DNA from: Saccoglossus kowalevskii
Lineage: Eukaryota > Hemichordata > Enteropneusta > Harrimaniidae
DNA: 56,713 nucleotides
Direction: 5' to 3'
Assembly (NCBI RefSeq): GCF_000003605.2
Contig: NW_003124897.1
Coordinates: forward strand, 354,574-411,286
Shown here: positions 1 to 12,784 of the stretch, one piece after another
Layout: every line of letters starts with the position of its first letter
How positions within the stretch are numbered: the first letter of the stretch is position 1
Notes under the pieces: model-generated
The model's input: only the letters and a program-made list of their open reading frames with translations
Databases searched by the model: none
What the model was told of the DNA's origin: nothing
Translations under genes and position numbers: made by a program

Positions 1-1332
1 CAGTTACAACTTAAGAAGTTTTTCCCTGCCTACATCACCATTAAAATAAGTAAGGGGAACTCTTTAACGCTTTGAGCACCAAAGTAAACTTTTGTCGTCT
101 TTCAAAAAAATAAAAATGTATAATACATTAAAATGTAATTTGTTTGATATGTTTTATACAAGAGGCAAATTTTCGCAGGTCGTAAATCGTAAAATTTTGT
201 AGTAGGTAAAATTTCCCTGGAGTCCTACAACTTGAAGTGTCAGTGACTTCTGCAAAATGTTTTCTTCACAAACGAAATTCCTGAAAACATTTATTAAGTT
301 CAATAGAAATTATTCAAAAGTAAAAACATGTAAAATTTTGTATCAAAATCATGGCGTTAAAAAAATATTAAGTTTAAATGCATACGTTACTATCATATCC
401 TAATTTGGGCATAGTTTCAAGAACAGGGAAGTGAAATTAAGATAACTATAGTTCCTTTTTTTAAACGAGTGTCTCACAAATAATGAAAAAAATAAATAAT
501 GAAAACAAATTAAATATATGTTACAATAACTGTTTTTGTGACGCATTTTTTTGTTGGACAGCTGGTGGTATCCAGTGTATGCTTTATTTTCATTGTTCCT
601 GACCAGGTTTTTATTATCACTGGCAGCTATCCCCGTTAGACTTGATGTTACAGGACAATAATTTTCAGTAACTTAGGGGCTCTGCTAGAACTGATGGCAG
701 GTCAATGTCTCAGTAACATAGGGGGCCCATTTATTCTGAAATTGTAATGTACATGTGTAAATCAAGTCTTGCAGGATCCGCAACCAATCAAGACATACGT
801 TATAGACTGCTTTATGAGACGACATAGTTTATTTCAGTAAGGCGTGCTTTAATTGGTTGCCAGATTCTGTCAAAAGATTTGTACACAGCAGCGGCTATGA
901 ACAGCGACTGTAGATTAAATGCAACCAGAGCATCTACCTCTATCACATACTAATCATTGATTGCATATAGTGTACCACGTCAGGGACATAGTAATCTCAT
1001 CTATTATCTTCTTAGATTCCAATGCAAAACATCATCAAATACAGAGGTGGGTTCTTGGTGCAATATTGGGTGCTTTTCAGCGAAAGCTAAGCTCCTGCAA
1101 ACTATCGTTCAAATGCCCATGAGGGCAAGGCGATGAATGCGCGACCCAGATCCAATCAATGGCCAACACAAAAACGAATAAATGAACAACATGGCTGAAA
1201 TAATACATGGATAACATAAATGCGATTGTTTGTGATGCAAATGCTCAAAAAATGACAAGTTGTATCAAAGTTGTCCTGCATACTGTTAATATTGAATGAA
1301 TGCTTGCCTCGCTATGAAATGAAATACGGGTA

Positions 1333-1443
1333 CTGTGAACCATGCGAGAGAAAATTTTCGAGATTTATTGAGTGAAAATCATGCAATTTCTCTTTCGTTC
1401 TATGTCACAAAATGTCAACAACTTTCATAAGATTTTGTCTTCA
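1333..1443 (-). repeat. Dispersed repeat, copy 1 (related to 10431-10555)
   Basis: Read on the minus strand, this segment matches the plus strand at 10431-10555. Shared blocks include GAAGACRAMAT, a GTGAAAGT/ATGAAAGT block, TTTATGTCACAGAAC / TTTTGTGACATAGAAC, and a GATTTTCACT block. The two copies are diverged and in opposite orientation, as expected of an old dispersed element. Confidence 0.55.
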
Positions 1444-2779
1444 ACAAGGGTATTTAATCAAAAAGCGGGAAATCCATAGCAGGAAAAATTAATAAACAGT
1501 TTGAAATATTCTTATTTACTCTAATAATGATCAAATAATTTTACTGCAATAAAATGAAAAAAATGCTGAAGCCAACAATTGATTAGATTGAGATTAAAGT
1601 GAAACAACACTAAAAGATTTCTAATCACATACAACACACAACTTAGATTGCAAGGTAATCATAACAAGATAATGGTACATGTAGTAAAAACATGATTTAA
1701 TGATTTAATGATTTCCAACTTTCAACAACAGCACACAAGATAGATCTTGAGGTAATCAAACCATGATGGAGAGAGAAACATGAGATACTTAACAAGTTTT
1801 AACAATATCCGTATGGAAGATGAGTGGGAAACGTGATAAAAATATGATTAATAAAAGACAATTGACAAGTAATATGATGATAATTAATTTTAGGAAGATA
1901 ATCTTGGGAAACAGCGGCTCTCTACATGCATGAAGCTATTCAAAATCTGGAGATTTCAAAATTTATAACCCCCAAAAAAAATTCAAAATGAGGGAAATCT
2001 AGACTCCTTTCATCATATCAGAGTCATTGAGAAGCTACTTATAAGACTGTTTCTGATTGGCTACCCAACCATAACACTTAACAGTTAGACCAATTAGAAA
2101 GCAGCTTGTTTACAATACCAATTGGACAAAGTAATGATGTATAAAAAATGATTTAATTGGTTAATACTGAACCAACAAATAATGAGAATAAGTACATTGT
2201 ATTTCATAAAATGCAAAAGTTTCAGCAACTCAACCACTCTTCCATAACCAAAATAACCAGAAAGATATCAAAAAATGTAACACAAACACTGTAAGAGAGG
2301 CAGTGATGCAAATACAAGGTAAACCCAAAAAAACTCTACGTAAAACTCTACGGTAAATATAAGAATTTTTACATTATATTACGACTGTCAAAAATGGTTA
2401 TTAAATGACACATTACAAGTAACATTGCAAATTCTAGACCTCTGTTGATATTTTAAAAATTAATTTGATGACCTAATTAAACAGACAGATAAAGCAATAC
2501 ATCTGCGAGCACTACGCTTATTAATAATTAATAGCATTAAGATACTCATTTCTAAAGCAAGGACAGTAATGAAACGCATAATGTCATCAGAATTTCAAAG
2601 TAGAAAATGAAAGAAACCAAGCTCCGCTGAGAGAGAAAATGATTTCTATGATGAAGACAAAGACCAGCTTTGACAATAGCAGTGGCAAATCAGCTCAGAT
2701 TTATATTTCTTTTTTTATTATTTATGAACAGATTGCCGATATCTTTGTCGTTACGCCTCATAACAGTGCATATGTGGCA

Positions 2780-3150
2780 CAATAGCTTTTGCAAGTGAAA
2801 TATTTTACATATATTTCCCATGATGCAATGTATGTGAAATACATCTCCTATGTGGAATATACGCACATTTCCCCTGATGCAATGCATGTGAAATATCACA
2901 TCCCCAATTTAGAAGATTTCACACATTTCCCATGATGCAGTGCATGTGAAATATCATATGTAGAATATTTCACACATTTTCCCTGATGCAGTGCATGTGA
3001 AATATATCCCCTATGTGAAATATTTCACACATTTCCCATGATGCAGTGCATGTGAAATATCATATCCCCTATGTAGAAAATATCACATATTTCCCATGAT
3101 GCAAAGCATGTAAATATATTCCATATATGAAATATTTTCACATATCATAC
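2780..3150. repeat. Degenerate tandem array built on TGCATGTGAAATAT and ATATTTCACACAT
   Basis: About six imperfect units of roughly 55-65 bp. Each carries CCCATGATGCARTGCATG, then TGTGAAATAT, then a short spacer with CCCCTATGT, then the inverted partner ATATTTCACACATTT. Units differ by indels and substitutions. Each unit can fold on TGTGAAATAT/ATATTTCACA. No coding potential. Confidence 0.75.
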
Positions 3151-4118
3151 TATTAAGTTGAAAGGATCCTTAAGGAAATTATTAATAATACTCCTTTGAA
3201 AATTGATGGAATCAAACAACACTGTTTCCATGGTAACAATTTTAAAAGTTTTGGATTTATGAGGTGAAAACATTTTCCAGTAGGATCAATACAGACTTAT
3301 GAAATTTTAATTTTAATATTTGTCTAACCAAGTCCATTGCATAGGATCTCTGCAATGTATCCAAGCCATGATTCATGATTCTAATAAGTGTGATGCTGTA
3401 TGATTGATCTACATAATAAACTATTAATGCAGAAGCCAGAATCTTTACTTTCTCCATCTTCATCACTATATTGAGTGGGTGTGTCCAAATCATTCCAGCT
3501 CAATGCAAGATTCAGTCATCACAAACTGAATCGCCCATAGGCTTCACTACTCCCAAGGTACTGTCAGCCACAAGAAACGTGTCATCTTTCCCAGCTAGTC
3601 GAGGTTAGATCGTGACAACCCAACCTCATCTACTAGTAGTTAAATATTTGCACTGACATAAAAATACTGTTTTGAAGATTGGTTGTATGGAGTCTCTGCC
3701 ATCTTTACGTGTAGATGGATATCCACAACCAATTGATGTTCTTCTATTATTATCTGATTCCTGATCCATTACATATAAGCAGTAAAACACTGATGAGCAA
3801 CTAGTTGCCATTTTAATACTTAGTACGCACACCTTATGTGAAATACACTACTAGGAAGAGGTAGTTGTCACTTTCTTATACCATTTGCAAAATCAAAGTC
3901 AAATAAGCTGCGCACAACTTCAAATCGAAAACAGTATGCATATCAGACAAGGAATAGTTTAATAAATGAGAAAACATTTAATTGCGGAAATGTGAATAAG
4001 ATGACTTGCTTTACTTTCTTCTGTTCTTGATCTTACCTTTATATTGAATTGTCTATTTCTGTGTGTGTGTGTACGTTTCATTTCTTTTTTCTGTGATATA
4101 ATTTGTTTATAAATAAGC

Positions 4119-4815
4119 AGCCTATCGGCTGAGATAGCTCCGCTGTTAGCAATGCACATTTCAATTACAGAACTGAAGACATCATTAGAAAATGAACAAT
4201 ATGTATAGTATCAAAGCAATCAGACTTTCAGTTTTTAACAAGAAGTCGAAAATATCACTTTCTACCAAAAATGACAAAAATATTCACCAAAATTAGAGAA
4301 TTGAAGATATCATCGCAAAATGAACAAATCTGAGAGAGGTCCACATGTAGTACATATATATGTAGTATCAAAGCAATTGGACTTGTGGTTTTTAACAAGA
4401 AGTCGAAAATATCACTTTTTACCAAAAATGACAAAAATATTCACCAAAATTAGAGAATTAAAGATATCATTACAAAATGAACAAATCTGAGAGAGGTCCA
4501 CATGTAGTACCTATATATGTAATATCAAAGCAATTGCACTTGCGGTTTTTAACAAGAAGTCGAAAATATCACTTTCTACCAAAAATTCCAAAAATATTCA
4601 CCAAAATTAGAGAATTGAAGATATCAACATGAAATGAACAAATCTGAGAGAGGTCTACCCAAGGTACATATACACCAAGTATCAAAGCATTCAGGCTTGT
4701 AGTTTTCAAGAAGTCGAAAAAGTAAAACACTGACACAGACGCCAGACGCCGACGATGGACAATCACTCATATGATAAGCTCTGCTCGGCAAAGTCGACAG
4801 CAAAGCTAAAAATGT
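4119..4815 (-). repeat. Dispersed AGCTCCGCTG element with internal ~156-bp tandem units
   Basis: The ends carry GATAGCTCCGCTG on the left and a degenerate AAGCTCTGCTCGGCAAAG on the right. The interior has three successive copies of a unit containing TTAACAAGAAGTCGAAAATA (near 4236, 4391 and 4549), followed by CACCAAAATTAGAGAATT and a CTGAGAGAGGTC block. The same element lies in the other orientation at 32826-33330 in the annexin gene, and a diverged copy at 54170-54410. No transposase frame is visible, so it is non-autonomous. Confidence 0.75.
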
Positions 4816-6919
4816 TTAAATTCTGATTGAGATTGGATGAGACTGGAAATCTATATTGAGGCTAGTATCTATAATCGAAGGGCTTCCATACTACAAACTC
4901 ACGACAGTATAAACCAAACTGAAATCTTGCGATACTGAGTAAGCTATTGTACAAATATGCAATGAATTATGGGAGAAACACATTGTAAATTGTTTGAACA
5001 ATTGTTTCATTCAATGTCACTGAGCAAAACTTGTAGATTAATTTCGCAATTGCAAAAATATTTTGACCATTTTCCAGACTTTCTTTCATTCATAAATTGC
5101 TTAATGACCCAAATTCTATTTTCAGTATCCTAAGTGCATTGACTTATAATAATGAAAACATAGAGAGATGACAAATAGTCTTCATTTGGCCCAGATCCTC
5201 CTTAGATGCTTTGTTTTTTTGACAGTTGGATTTATTGACCATTTAAAAAGATTTGTAGGTTTCAGCTACAAGGTATTTTTCTCACAACATCAAGTTTAAA
5301 GCAGGATGTCATTAAACAAAGTCCTCCAAATGTTTTGATTTGGGACAATGCAAAATTCAGAAAAAATAAATGCAAATTTTTGTATGCCGATGGCGATGCA
5401 CGCTGTGAACTAGCATTGAGTGCGACTACAATTGTAATTGTATCCTGCGTACCAGTAACTCGGTTATCGACAGGTTGTTTTACAATATGGAATAATCTTT
5501 TGATACATAGCCCTTGGCTCACTGTGGGAAATTCACAAAATGACACTTTGTGAGCATTTAGAAAAAATAAAAGTAGATGTACAAATGAAACAATGTTGGA
5601 CAGAAGGCTGCAGTTCAGTAGTAAACATATGCAAGCATGTCAACAACAAAAAGACATCGCAAATATTAACACATTATAAAAGACAGCAAACCAAGACAAC
5701 GGCATTAAAAACATTGACAAATGAACAAAGGTGTTCAAGTCACCGACTTGGTCACATGATCAGATTAAGGACTAAATGTGGGATTTAAAAGTGTAGCACA
5801 AAATTGGATTTTTTTAACCTCATTTCAAATAAAGCTAAAAGCTATTGATTGATAAGAGAAGAGAGCAACAAGCTAATATGCAATTTTTAAAAGCCATTTT
5901 TATGACAACCACTGATCGTAATCACCACACAGTTATTATCAATATTAGTATTAAATGTCGCCATTAAGATGAAACTACATGATGGAGGGTAATTTCTGTT
6001 GCCATGGAAACCAAAGTCAAGGTTTTAACCAGTGAATAACATTCTATGATGCAGATTGAATTAATTTAAGGCTAAGAAAGTGTGAAATTAGCACTGTCCA
6101 TAGCAACCGATAGACACAGACACGTACACACAACAGTGGCTTCTTTCACACCGATCAGTGCACACAGTGTCATAAGCAAAACACAAAGTAGATTTTCATT
6201 AACGCTTTGATTTTAACAAACCCGGGTAATAGAATTCAATCAACAACCAAGTTGGTTGTCATTGTTCAAAGTCCTGTTTTCACAAATTCTGATTAAATAA
6301 TACAGGAAGAAAGGCAGTTGTTCATCAATCCGGTCCAATCCGGTACTGGGATTTATAATTTCCTGCAAGTAAATTTGAAGACTTTCCAATAATGTTGCTA
6401 TATTTTCATTAATAAGCATCAACCAAGATGGCTACCCAGAGCGACAGATCTGATGGGATCACATGACAACACATACAACAGAGAATTGAACTTCAGCTGT
6501 ATAACCTTCTTGCTTATTGACAGCCAATAAGAGAATTTTTTTTGTATCAGGCAAAAGATGTAATTGGAGTGATGAAGAAATAATATGAAAAGAAAATATA
6601 ACCCGTTTTTCATCTGTTGTCATGAGAACACCATCATATTTTGATTTCAATAAAAACGGATTAATTATTACTTTCCAAATTCAAAAAATACCATTTTACA
6701 TTTTTTTTGTTATCATAGTTGACAAAAATGAATAAAGAAGCAGGAAATGACAACAATTGGCAGCTATATTAGCCGATTTGAATTGCATCTGTGTTACTAT
6801 GGCAACTACATCCAGGAAGCTGTTAAATGTTACTGCTAATGACATGTTCTTAAATGATTAGACTAGCGAAAAAGGTATCTCCCTCCTACCTACACCCACA
6901 AGACCCTGGAGCGTGCCTT

Positions 6920-6944
6920 ATGCAAATTATCAGGTCAAAGGTTA
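6920..6944 (+). promoter_or_regulatory. Octamer plus DR1-like motif pair
   Basis: ATGCAAAT (POU octamer core) at 6920-6927 is followed 4 bp later by AGGTCAAAGGTTA (6932-6944), a direct repeat of nuclear-receptor half-sites with one-base spacing. This sits in a patch richer in GC than its surroundings in the putative CaMKII intron. Motif match only; binding is not shown. Confidence 0.3.
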
Positions 6945-8030
6945 GGTTGAGGCGCGTACTGCATTGCTTTAATTTGAAGACCGTCATTGCAAGTAAAAAG
7001 CATTACGATTAGTGAGTGAGAATGACAGCACGGTTTGATTTTTCACTATAACGTACATTGTGTATATCCTGTCTTTTTAATAACGAAACCTTTGTAAGGT
7101 GTCAGTATTTATTTAATGATACATACTGACTAAAGAAAAACACCTAATATGGATGAATTTAATAGTGAAAATGAATAACAGAACAGAAAATATCAAAATT
7201 ACACCCAAATCAATTTGATTTTTTTATCCTTGAGACATTTAAAGGTCATGTGATTTGCTTTCATGCAAAACTACAAAAACCTCACTTACATTGTCATACA
7301 CATTGACTTTATACAACACTTCAAAATTGTTCGTATTGACGTTATGGTATAATATATTCCTATTTTTACGTAATTTGCCATAAATGTTTTGATAATTTTG
7401 AACTAAATTGACATAATTTTCTCCTGGCTACACGTCTCGATCAGAATTTGGGAAAATATGAAAAAAAAAATTATGCATGTTTGTGAATGTGTCAAAAGTT
7501 AATTTTGGTATTGAAAAAGTCAAGTTTCATACATCGTCAAAACAACCCACATGCCCCACAGACTTCTATTTAAAGAGTTTAACTGAAAATTTAAAATATA
7601 TTTATATATATATATATATACTTCATGATTCAAAATAATGTCAATTCATGTCAAATCCAACTAAAATATTCACAGAGGAAAAATGTTTGTGAAAAAATTG
7701 ATTCATACAGTGTGAAAAATTATATATATTTAAAAATGTTATATTTATAGACAAAATGTTATATATAATTTATCATAATTGCAGTGATTATATTGTGATG
7801 TAATACCCGACTATAATGCCATGGTTACAGACCCTTTGAACTGAACACATGTTTTTAAGGTCAGATAATGACCTAGTTTATCACTTTAATCAACAAGTTT
7901 ATATTATTATACAAAATATTATTATATAAAATATTATTATATTTTATTCAATTGAATATTATTCAATGTAAGCAATAATACTAGGATGGAGAGCAATATT
8001 CCTTTGCCATGGTTACATGCTCATTATAAC

Positions 8031-8158
8031 TACCGTAAAATCTGTATTAGAAGCCGCATTACTAACCAGAAGTCGCACCCATTCTTTTTGAACAATTTGG
8101 AACCAAAAATTCATCATTTCTCATATGTGTAGATGCTCTAATAGAAGCCGCATCCCCT
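8031..8158 (-). mobile_element. MITE-like element, ACCGTAAAATCTGTATTAG family
   Basis: The left end reads ACCGTAAAATCTGTATTAG and the interior carries a second CTAATAGAAGCCGCATCCCC block. The same sequence occurs in the other orientation, with a better preserved opposite end, at 38771-38932, and a diverged relative at 54776-54889. Short, non-coding, and consistent with a non-autonomous DNA transposon. Confidence 0.6.
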
Positions 8159-8224
8159 ATTATTTACTAAATTAGCACAATTACAAAAGAATAATTTTTT
8201 TAATAAGCAGGTAATTTTTTAATC

Positions 8225-8587
8225 TTAGATTGCTTCCCAGATACCAAATATTAGAGAGTGACTCATATTGTGGTAAAAGAAAGGGTCCCATTTGAAAGAT
8301 ACACAAAGTATATTTCCAATTCTTCTCCACTTCTGCAATGCAATCCCTGTGATGTAATTGGCTGAATCACTAAAAAATGTAATGTGCAACCAAAATCCAG
8401 TACGTATAATCATTGTACTGAGTTTGAACGAAACCATTCTGGACATCTCAGAAAAACGGTTGTTAAAATGATGTATGATCCTGATACAAAGCCCTGTTGA
8501 TCTGTGACAAATGATTCCGGACACATTTACTGACTGATATTTTAGGATTTTAGACAAAATGACCACCAATCCAACAAATTTTATCAA
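8225..8587 (-). other. Unrecognised 120-codon open frame in an intron
   Basis: A continuous minus-strand frame of 120 codons beginning with ATG. The translation is rich in Ile, Phe, Ser and His and matches no family I recognise. It has no adjoining splice-site or domain evidence. It could be a fragment of a mobile element or simply a chance frame; I lean to chance or a decayed element. Confidence 0.15.
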
Positions 8588-10191
8588 GTCACAAAAAAAA
8601 TCACATTACCTATGAGCATACAAGTTGTGTGCAAACTTTCAACTGAATCAGGCAATATATTAGTGAGGAATCAGCATTGACATGAATGAAAATAAAATGG
8701 CTACCAGTACAGATAGAACCCAAATTTATCTAAAAAGGAATTCAGAAAATTGGTCTTACCCCTAAAGGTCACACATATTTATAATTGGTTTCCAAGAATA
8801 TTTATTTTTTTGAAATAAGGGTATAATAAACAAAATTTGACAAGATTGCCTTAACACCAAACTCACTTTTTACCAAATACCAACTGCTTGAGAATTCCCA
8901 TAATCTATTTAGAATAAATTAAAACCTGTAGGTGATAGATAATTACATCCATTTTTATCATATTAATACAGACATTATCCTTAATTGTACCAGCCTCACA
9001 GTTTTTAAAGATTTGGTAAAAAAATTGAAAAAATATACCTGAATTTTGGGTGGAAAAATCAAAAGGATAAACATATTCATGTACCTGAAAACATGGTGCC
9101 TAATTATGTAAAACTATAATAAAAATTATAATAAGAAATCCAAGGATGCACTGATTGGCTAAGGTCAAGGTTATGATGGAACACTATATTGAAAACCAAT
9201 TTAAATCAGCAATCGTACCTAGATAATATAAGTGGGCTTTATCACTAAATTCAGTCTCGACAATTTTATTGAAAAACACTGAATTATACAAAAAAAGAAT
9301 TATTAAGCTTGGATTTAAAGCTTTCTTTTTGAGAATAGTATCAATCTTTTTGCACAGAGATCCCTGAGCAGGAATCCTCGGGGGAACAAGCTGTTGTAAT
9401 AGTAACGTCTCAAGCTATCTTTGGGCAAACAAAATGTAATTTTAAGATGATGCCTTCTCTATTGTCAATGAACTTTAACATTTGGTGTCTTGATGTTTAC
9501 CAATTACTGGAACCAATGTGGCTCTAATGAAGGCCGGCATTTTTGTGAGAAGATTTCCACCTCGCTTTGGTAAACCTGAATTCTGTCTGATGAGCGTATT
9601 CCTCTGTATATTCTCTTGGGGAAGAAATTTAAACTGATAGAATTGTCAATTCAGTTCCGAAGATATGGAAGGTTGTATGATATCAGATAATCCACACAAC
9701 CTGCTGAAGAAAGACAAAATGCGATAATCGGATGGTTGCAGACAGCAATAATGACAGGTTTTTTTTTTTTTTATTTTTTTAATCATTTTAAGTTCTGAAA
9801 AAAATCAATCTAATGAAGGCTTCAATTTTTATTTTATTTTTATATTGTTATTTTTGTTAGTTTATAACTTTTTTTGGCTTCACTCGCTATTATGAAGTTT
9901 TTTTGTATTGTATATCGATAATAGAGTTATACAAAAAAAATTAATAATGACGAGCAAAGCAAAAAAGTAATCATAAATAAACGAAATAAAAAATATATAT
10001 ACGGTATTTACATAAAGAAATATTAGCCTATACCTACATCGGATTTTAATCATTTTGAGCAACACCGACTGACCCAACATGAAGTGAGGATTGTAAGTGG
10101 AATAAACAACAACAAACAAAAACTTATTTTGTTAAAAAAAACTTATTTAGACCCTACACATGTTAAAGTTATCGATTACAATTATGGTGAT

Positions 10192-10285
10192 CAGTGTGGC
10201 TGGCCTTATAATCGTGATACAATGTGCATATATGTGAGAGTTACGGGAGATTAATGCCACAATACACAAGGCCAAACCCACACTG
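10192..10285. repeat. Inverted repeat CAGTGTGG(C/G)..GGCCTT
   Basis: CAGTGTGGCTGGCCTT at 10192-10207 is mirrored by AAGGCCAAACCCACACTG at 10268-10285, with weaker symmetry continuing outward (GTGATCA / TGTTATCAT). The whole palindromic block is about 120 bp and is probably a small MITE. No target-site duplication could be assigned. Confidence 0.5.
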
Positions 10286-10430
10286 TGTTATCATGTTATT
10301 GGTAGAACTAAGAGTCAAAGTGTTACTATAGCAACATGACGCACAATCTAATGTGATGTAATACTGTAAATAAACCATTTAATCTTCGCCGTTTTAAATA
10401 TTCGTGATTTCTGGATTTTATGGCACTCGT

Positions 10431-10555
10431 GAAGACGACATTTTGTGAAAGTCATCGATACTTTATGTCACAGAACCCGAGAAATTTTCACTTCTACAAC
10501 ATTTCACGATTTTCACTAACTCAATTTGTGAAATTTCGGCTCTTGCAATATTGAC
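10431..10555 (+). repeat. Dispersed repeat, copy 2 (related to 1333-1443)
   Basis: Plus-strand partner of the segment at 1333-1443. It is preceded by ACTGTAAATAAACC and followed by an AATTTGTGAAATTTCGGC block. Non-coding. Confidence 0.55.
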
Positions 10556-10842
10556 GTAGTTTACAACATATCAACTTCTACAGAGATTGCAGAGCAAAAA
10601 AACCAATAAATGTTACGGAATTACTTATGAATGAAGTGGAGTGTCTCACAAATATCAGTTAATTAATGAGATTTTGCCTACATATTACAAGCCATTTTTA
10701 ATATTTTTTGAAAGAAATAAAATCATTTACATAAAAATGTTTTTGTCATTAGCATGACAATTAACATTAGCATATCGATGCATTGCACGGAGGAGTCACA
10801 CACAAGACTTTTTGTGTTTGTAAATAGATTTTGTTTTATTCC

Positions 10843-11286
10843 TTAACATTTTCATCACCAGACTTTTTCGCCCACAATTTGTTGGCACTTTTATCTTATA
10901 TCCTACAATATTTCTACAAATGACGCCTCATTTTGAAGCCAACAAAGAAAATTTAAATCAATCTTCAGTTTTTACTCAAAAAATGCGGCTATTTTTGTCT
11001 GAATCTTCTGAACCAATGTGCAGACTATAAAAAGACTGCTGTAGAATACTTTATTTTCGCTTGGAATTTATTTTCGCTGAAGGGATGATTCCGTGAAAAT
11101 AAAATCCAGCGAATATATTTTTTTCCTATATTTCACATTAAACTCATCAAAAATCAGTGAAAATAAATTCCAAACAAAACACCCTCAAAGCCTTTTCAGC
11201 GAAAATTAATTCCAGCGAAAATAAAGTATTCCACAGTATTTTGTGAGTTTGTGATGAAAAGAGGGAACTGGTGGTGAAAAGGTTAA
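10843..11286 (-). mobile_element. TTAA-flanked non-autonomous element, interrupted by a nested MITE
   Basis: Both ends carry TTAA. Reading inwards, the right end (minus strand) gives TTAACCTTTTCACCACCAG and the left end gives TTAACATTTTCATCACCAG, so the terminal inverted repeats are about 19 bp with two mismatches. Diverged relatives lie at 33664-33790, 41789-41994 and 52642-52860. TTAA target sites are typical of piggyBac-type transposons, but the ends do not let me assign the family firmly. A different MITE (11039-11236) is inserted inside this copy; other copies lack it. Confidence 0.7.
11039..11236. mobile_element. MITE with CTGTAGAATACTTTATTTTC ends, nested copy
   Basis: The left end is CTGTAGAATACTTTATTTTC and the right end is its near-perfect complement ending GTATTCCACAG; TIRs are about 23 bp. 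The interior is repetitive, with TTCAGCGAAAA and GGAATTTATTTTCGCT motifs. Two further copies lie at 17630-17820 and 18488-18685. It sits inside the TTAA-flanked element at 10843-11286. Confidence 0.8.
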
Positions 11287-12784
11287 GACCTGAATTTTTT
11301 TTTAAATAATAATGAAAAATACCACCTGATGCTTATTATATATAAAAAGATTAGATTAGTTCTTGAATCTAATAAAATTAACAAGCCTGAGGAAATGATG
11401 ATAATAAGAATAATGACATGTATACATTATTAGCATATTCATGAGGTAGTTAACATGAACATAGACCTTAGAAGTTAATACAATGTCAAATTACTGTAAT
11501 TTTCACAACAATATCATAATTCATCTAAGATAAATTGGACACCAGACAAAGAATATGTTAATTTTGCAAAAATATTGGATTGCAAATAGGAAATATCCTG
11601 CATGTAAATTTTGCAAAATTATAGGTTGCCTAATAAGGAATATGTAAATTTTAATTTTGCGTATTTGTAAAAAAAGGAAATTAATAATTAAATAATTATA
11701 TAATTGTTTGCTTTTTTATAGCACTTTTATCAGTATTTCCCACCAATACAATTTTTTTTTTTTTAATTTTGAGTATCGGTAATTTGAGTATCTTATTGAA
11801 TGGCATTAAAATTGTGTTTACATAGCTTAACTCCAACACTCGTTGAAGTAAAAAAAAATGGCAATATTTCAGTGAATATTTTAAATGGGTCACATTACAG
11901 ACTAAAAAAAAACATTAACTCGTCAAAAATAAGTAATGTTTTTTAAGATTTTGGTAAAACAATATTCCATTGTTTTCATACAAATATTGATCAGAAACCA
12001 AAATCATTGATTACAACTTATCAGCAATATCATATATTGTTAGTTTGTTTCAAAATTATTCAAAAATTTAAAGAATCAAAGAAAACAAATTAACAACACA
12101 TCCCAAGAATTTTGAAAAGAAAAAGATCTTGAAGTGAACAATGTGCTTACAACACAGAGATCATTGTAGCGTAGTAAATGCCTCGATTTCCAGAACGCGG
12201 CATGTGAAGTAGTATCTCATCACGAAAACATCTGTACAGAAATCAAACTGTCATCGAAGGTTAATTATTCATAAAGATTGTCAAAAAAATTGTAAGCTAG
12301 AAGGATTTTGTCACGCAATGACAAAAAGATCCGGTTCATGCTATATTCTCTTTATATCAAAATGAGAAAAGGATGGTATTTTAAAAACACTAACAACTAG
12401 AATACCGCATTCAACCAACACACAATAGTTAATTAGTTTACACACAAAACCAGTTTCCTGTGAGAAAACATTTGTTCAACTAGTAATCTATATGAATAAT
12501 TAAGAAACAAGGTCATTAGATGCATTCAAATGTGGTGGAAACCATTTGGTTATTAATTTTTTGCTACATTTTAATCAATTTAGAAACAAAGGTGAAATTA
12601 TAATTGCTTAGTAGAAATTGACAAAAACACAGATAATTACGATGAAATGCATTCTCATTTACTTACGCTTTAATTAACAAATTGTCGTACATCGTACATA
12701 ACTCTACTCGCATATAATATTACTACCCGGCAAAGAGTATTCCATACATTAGATTGAAAAATACCTGCAATGAATTTTTGCTAA

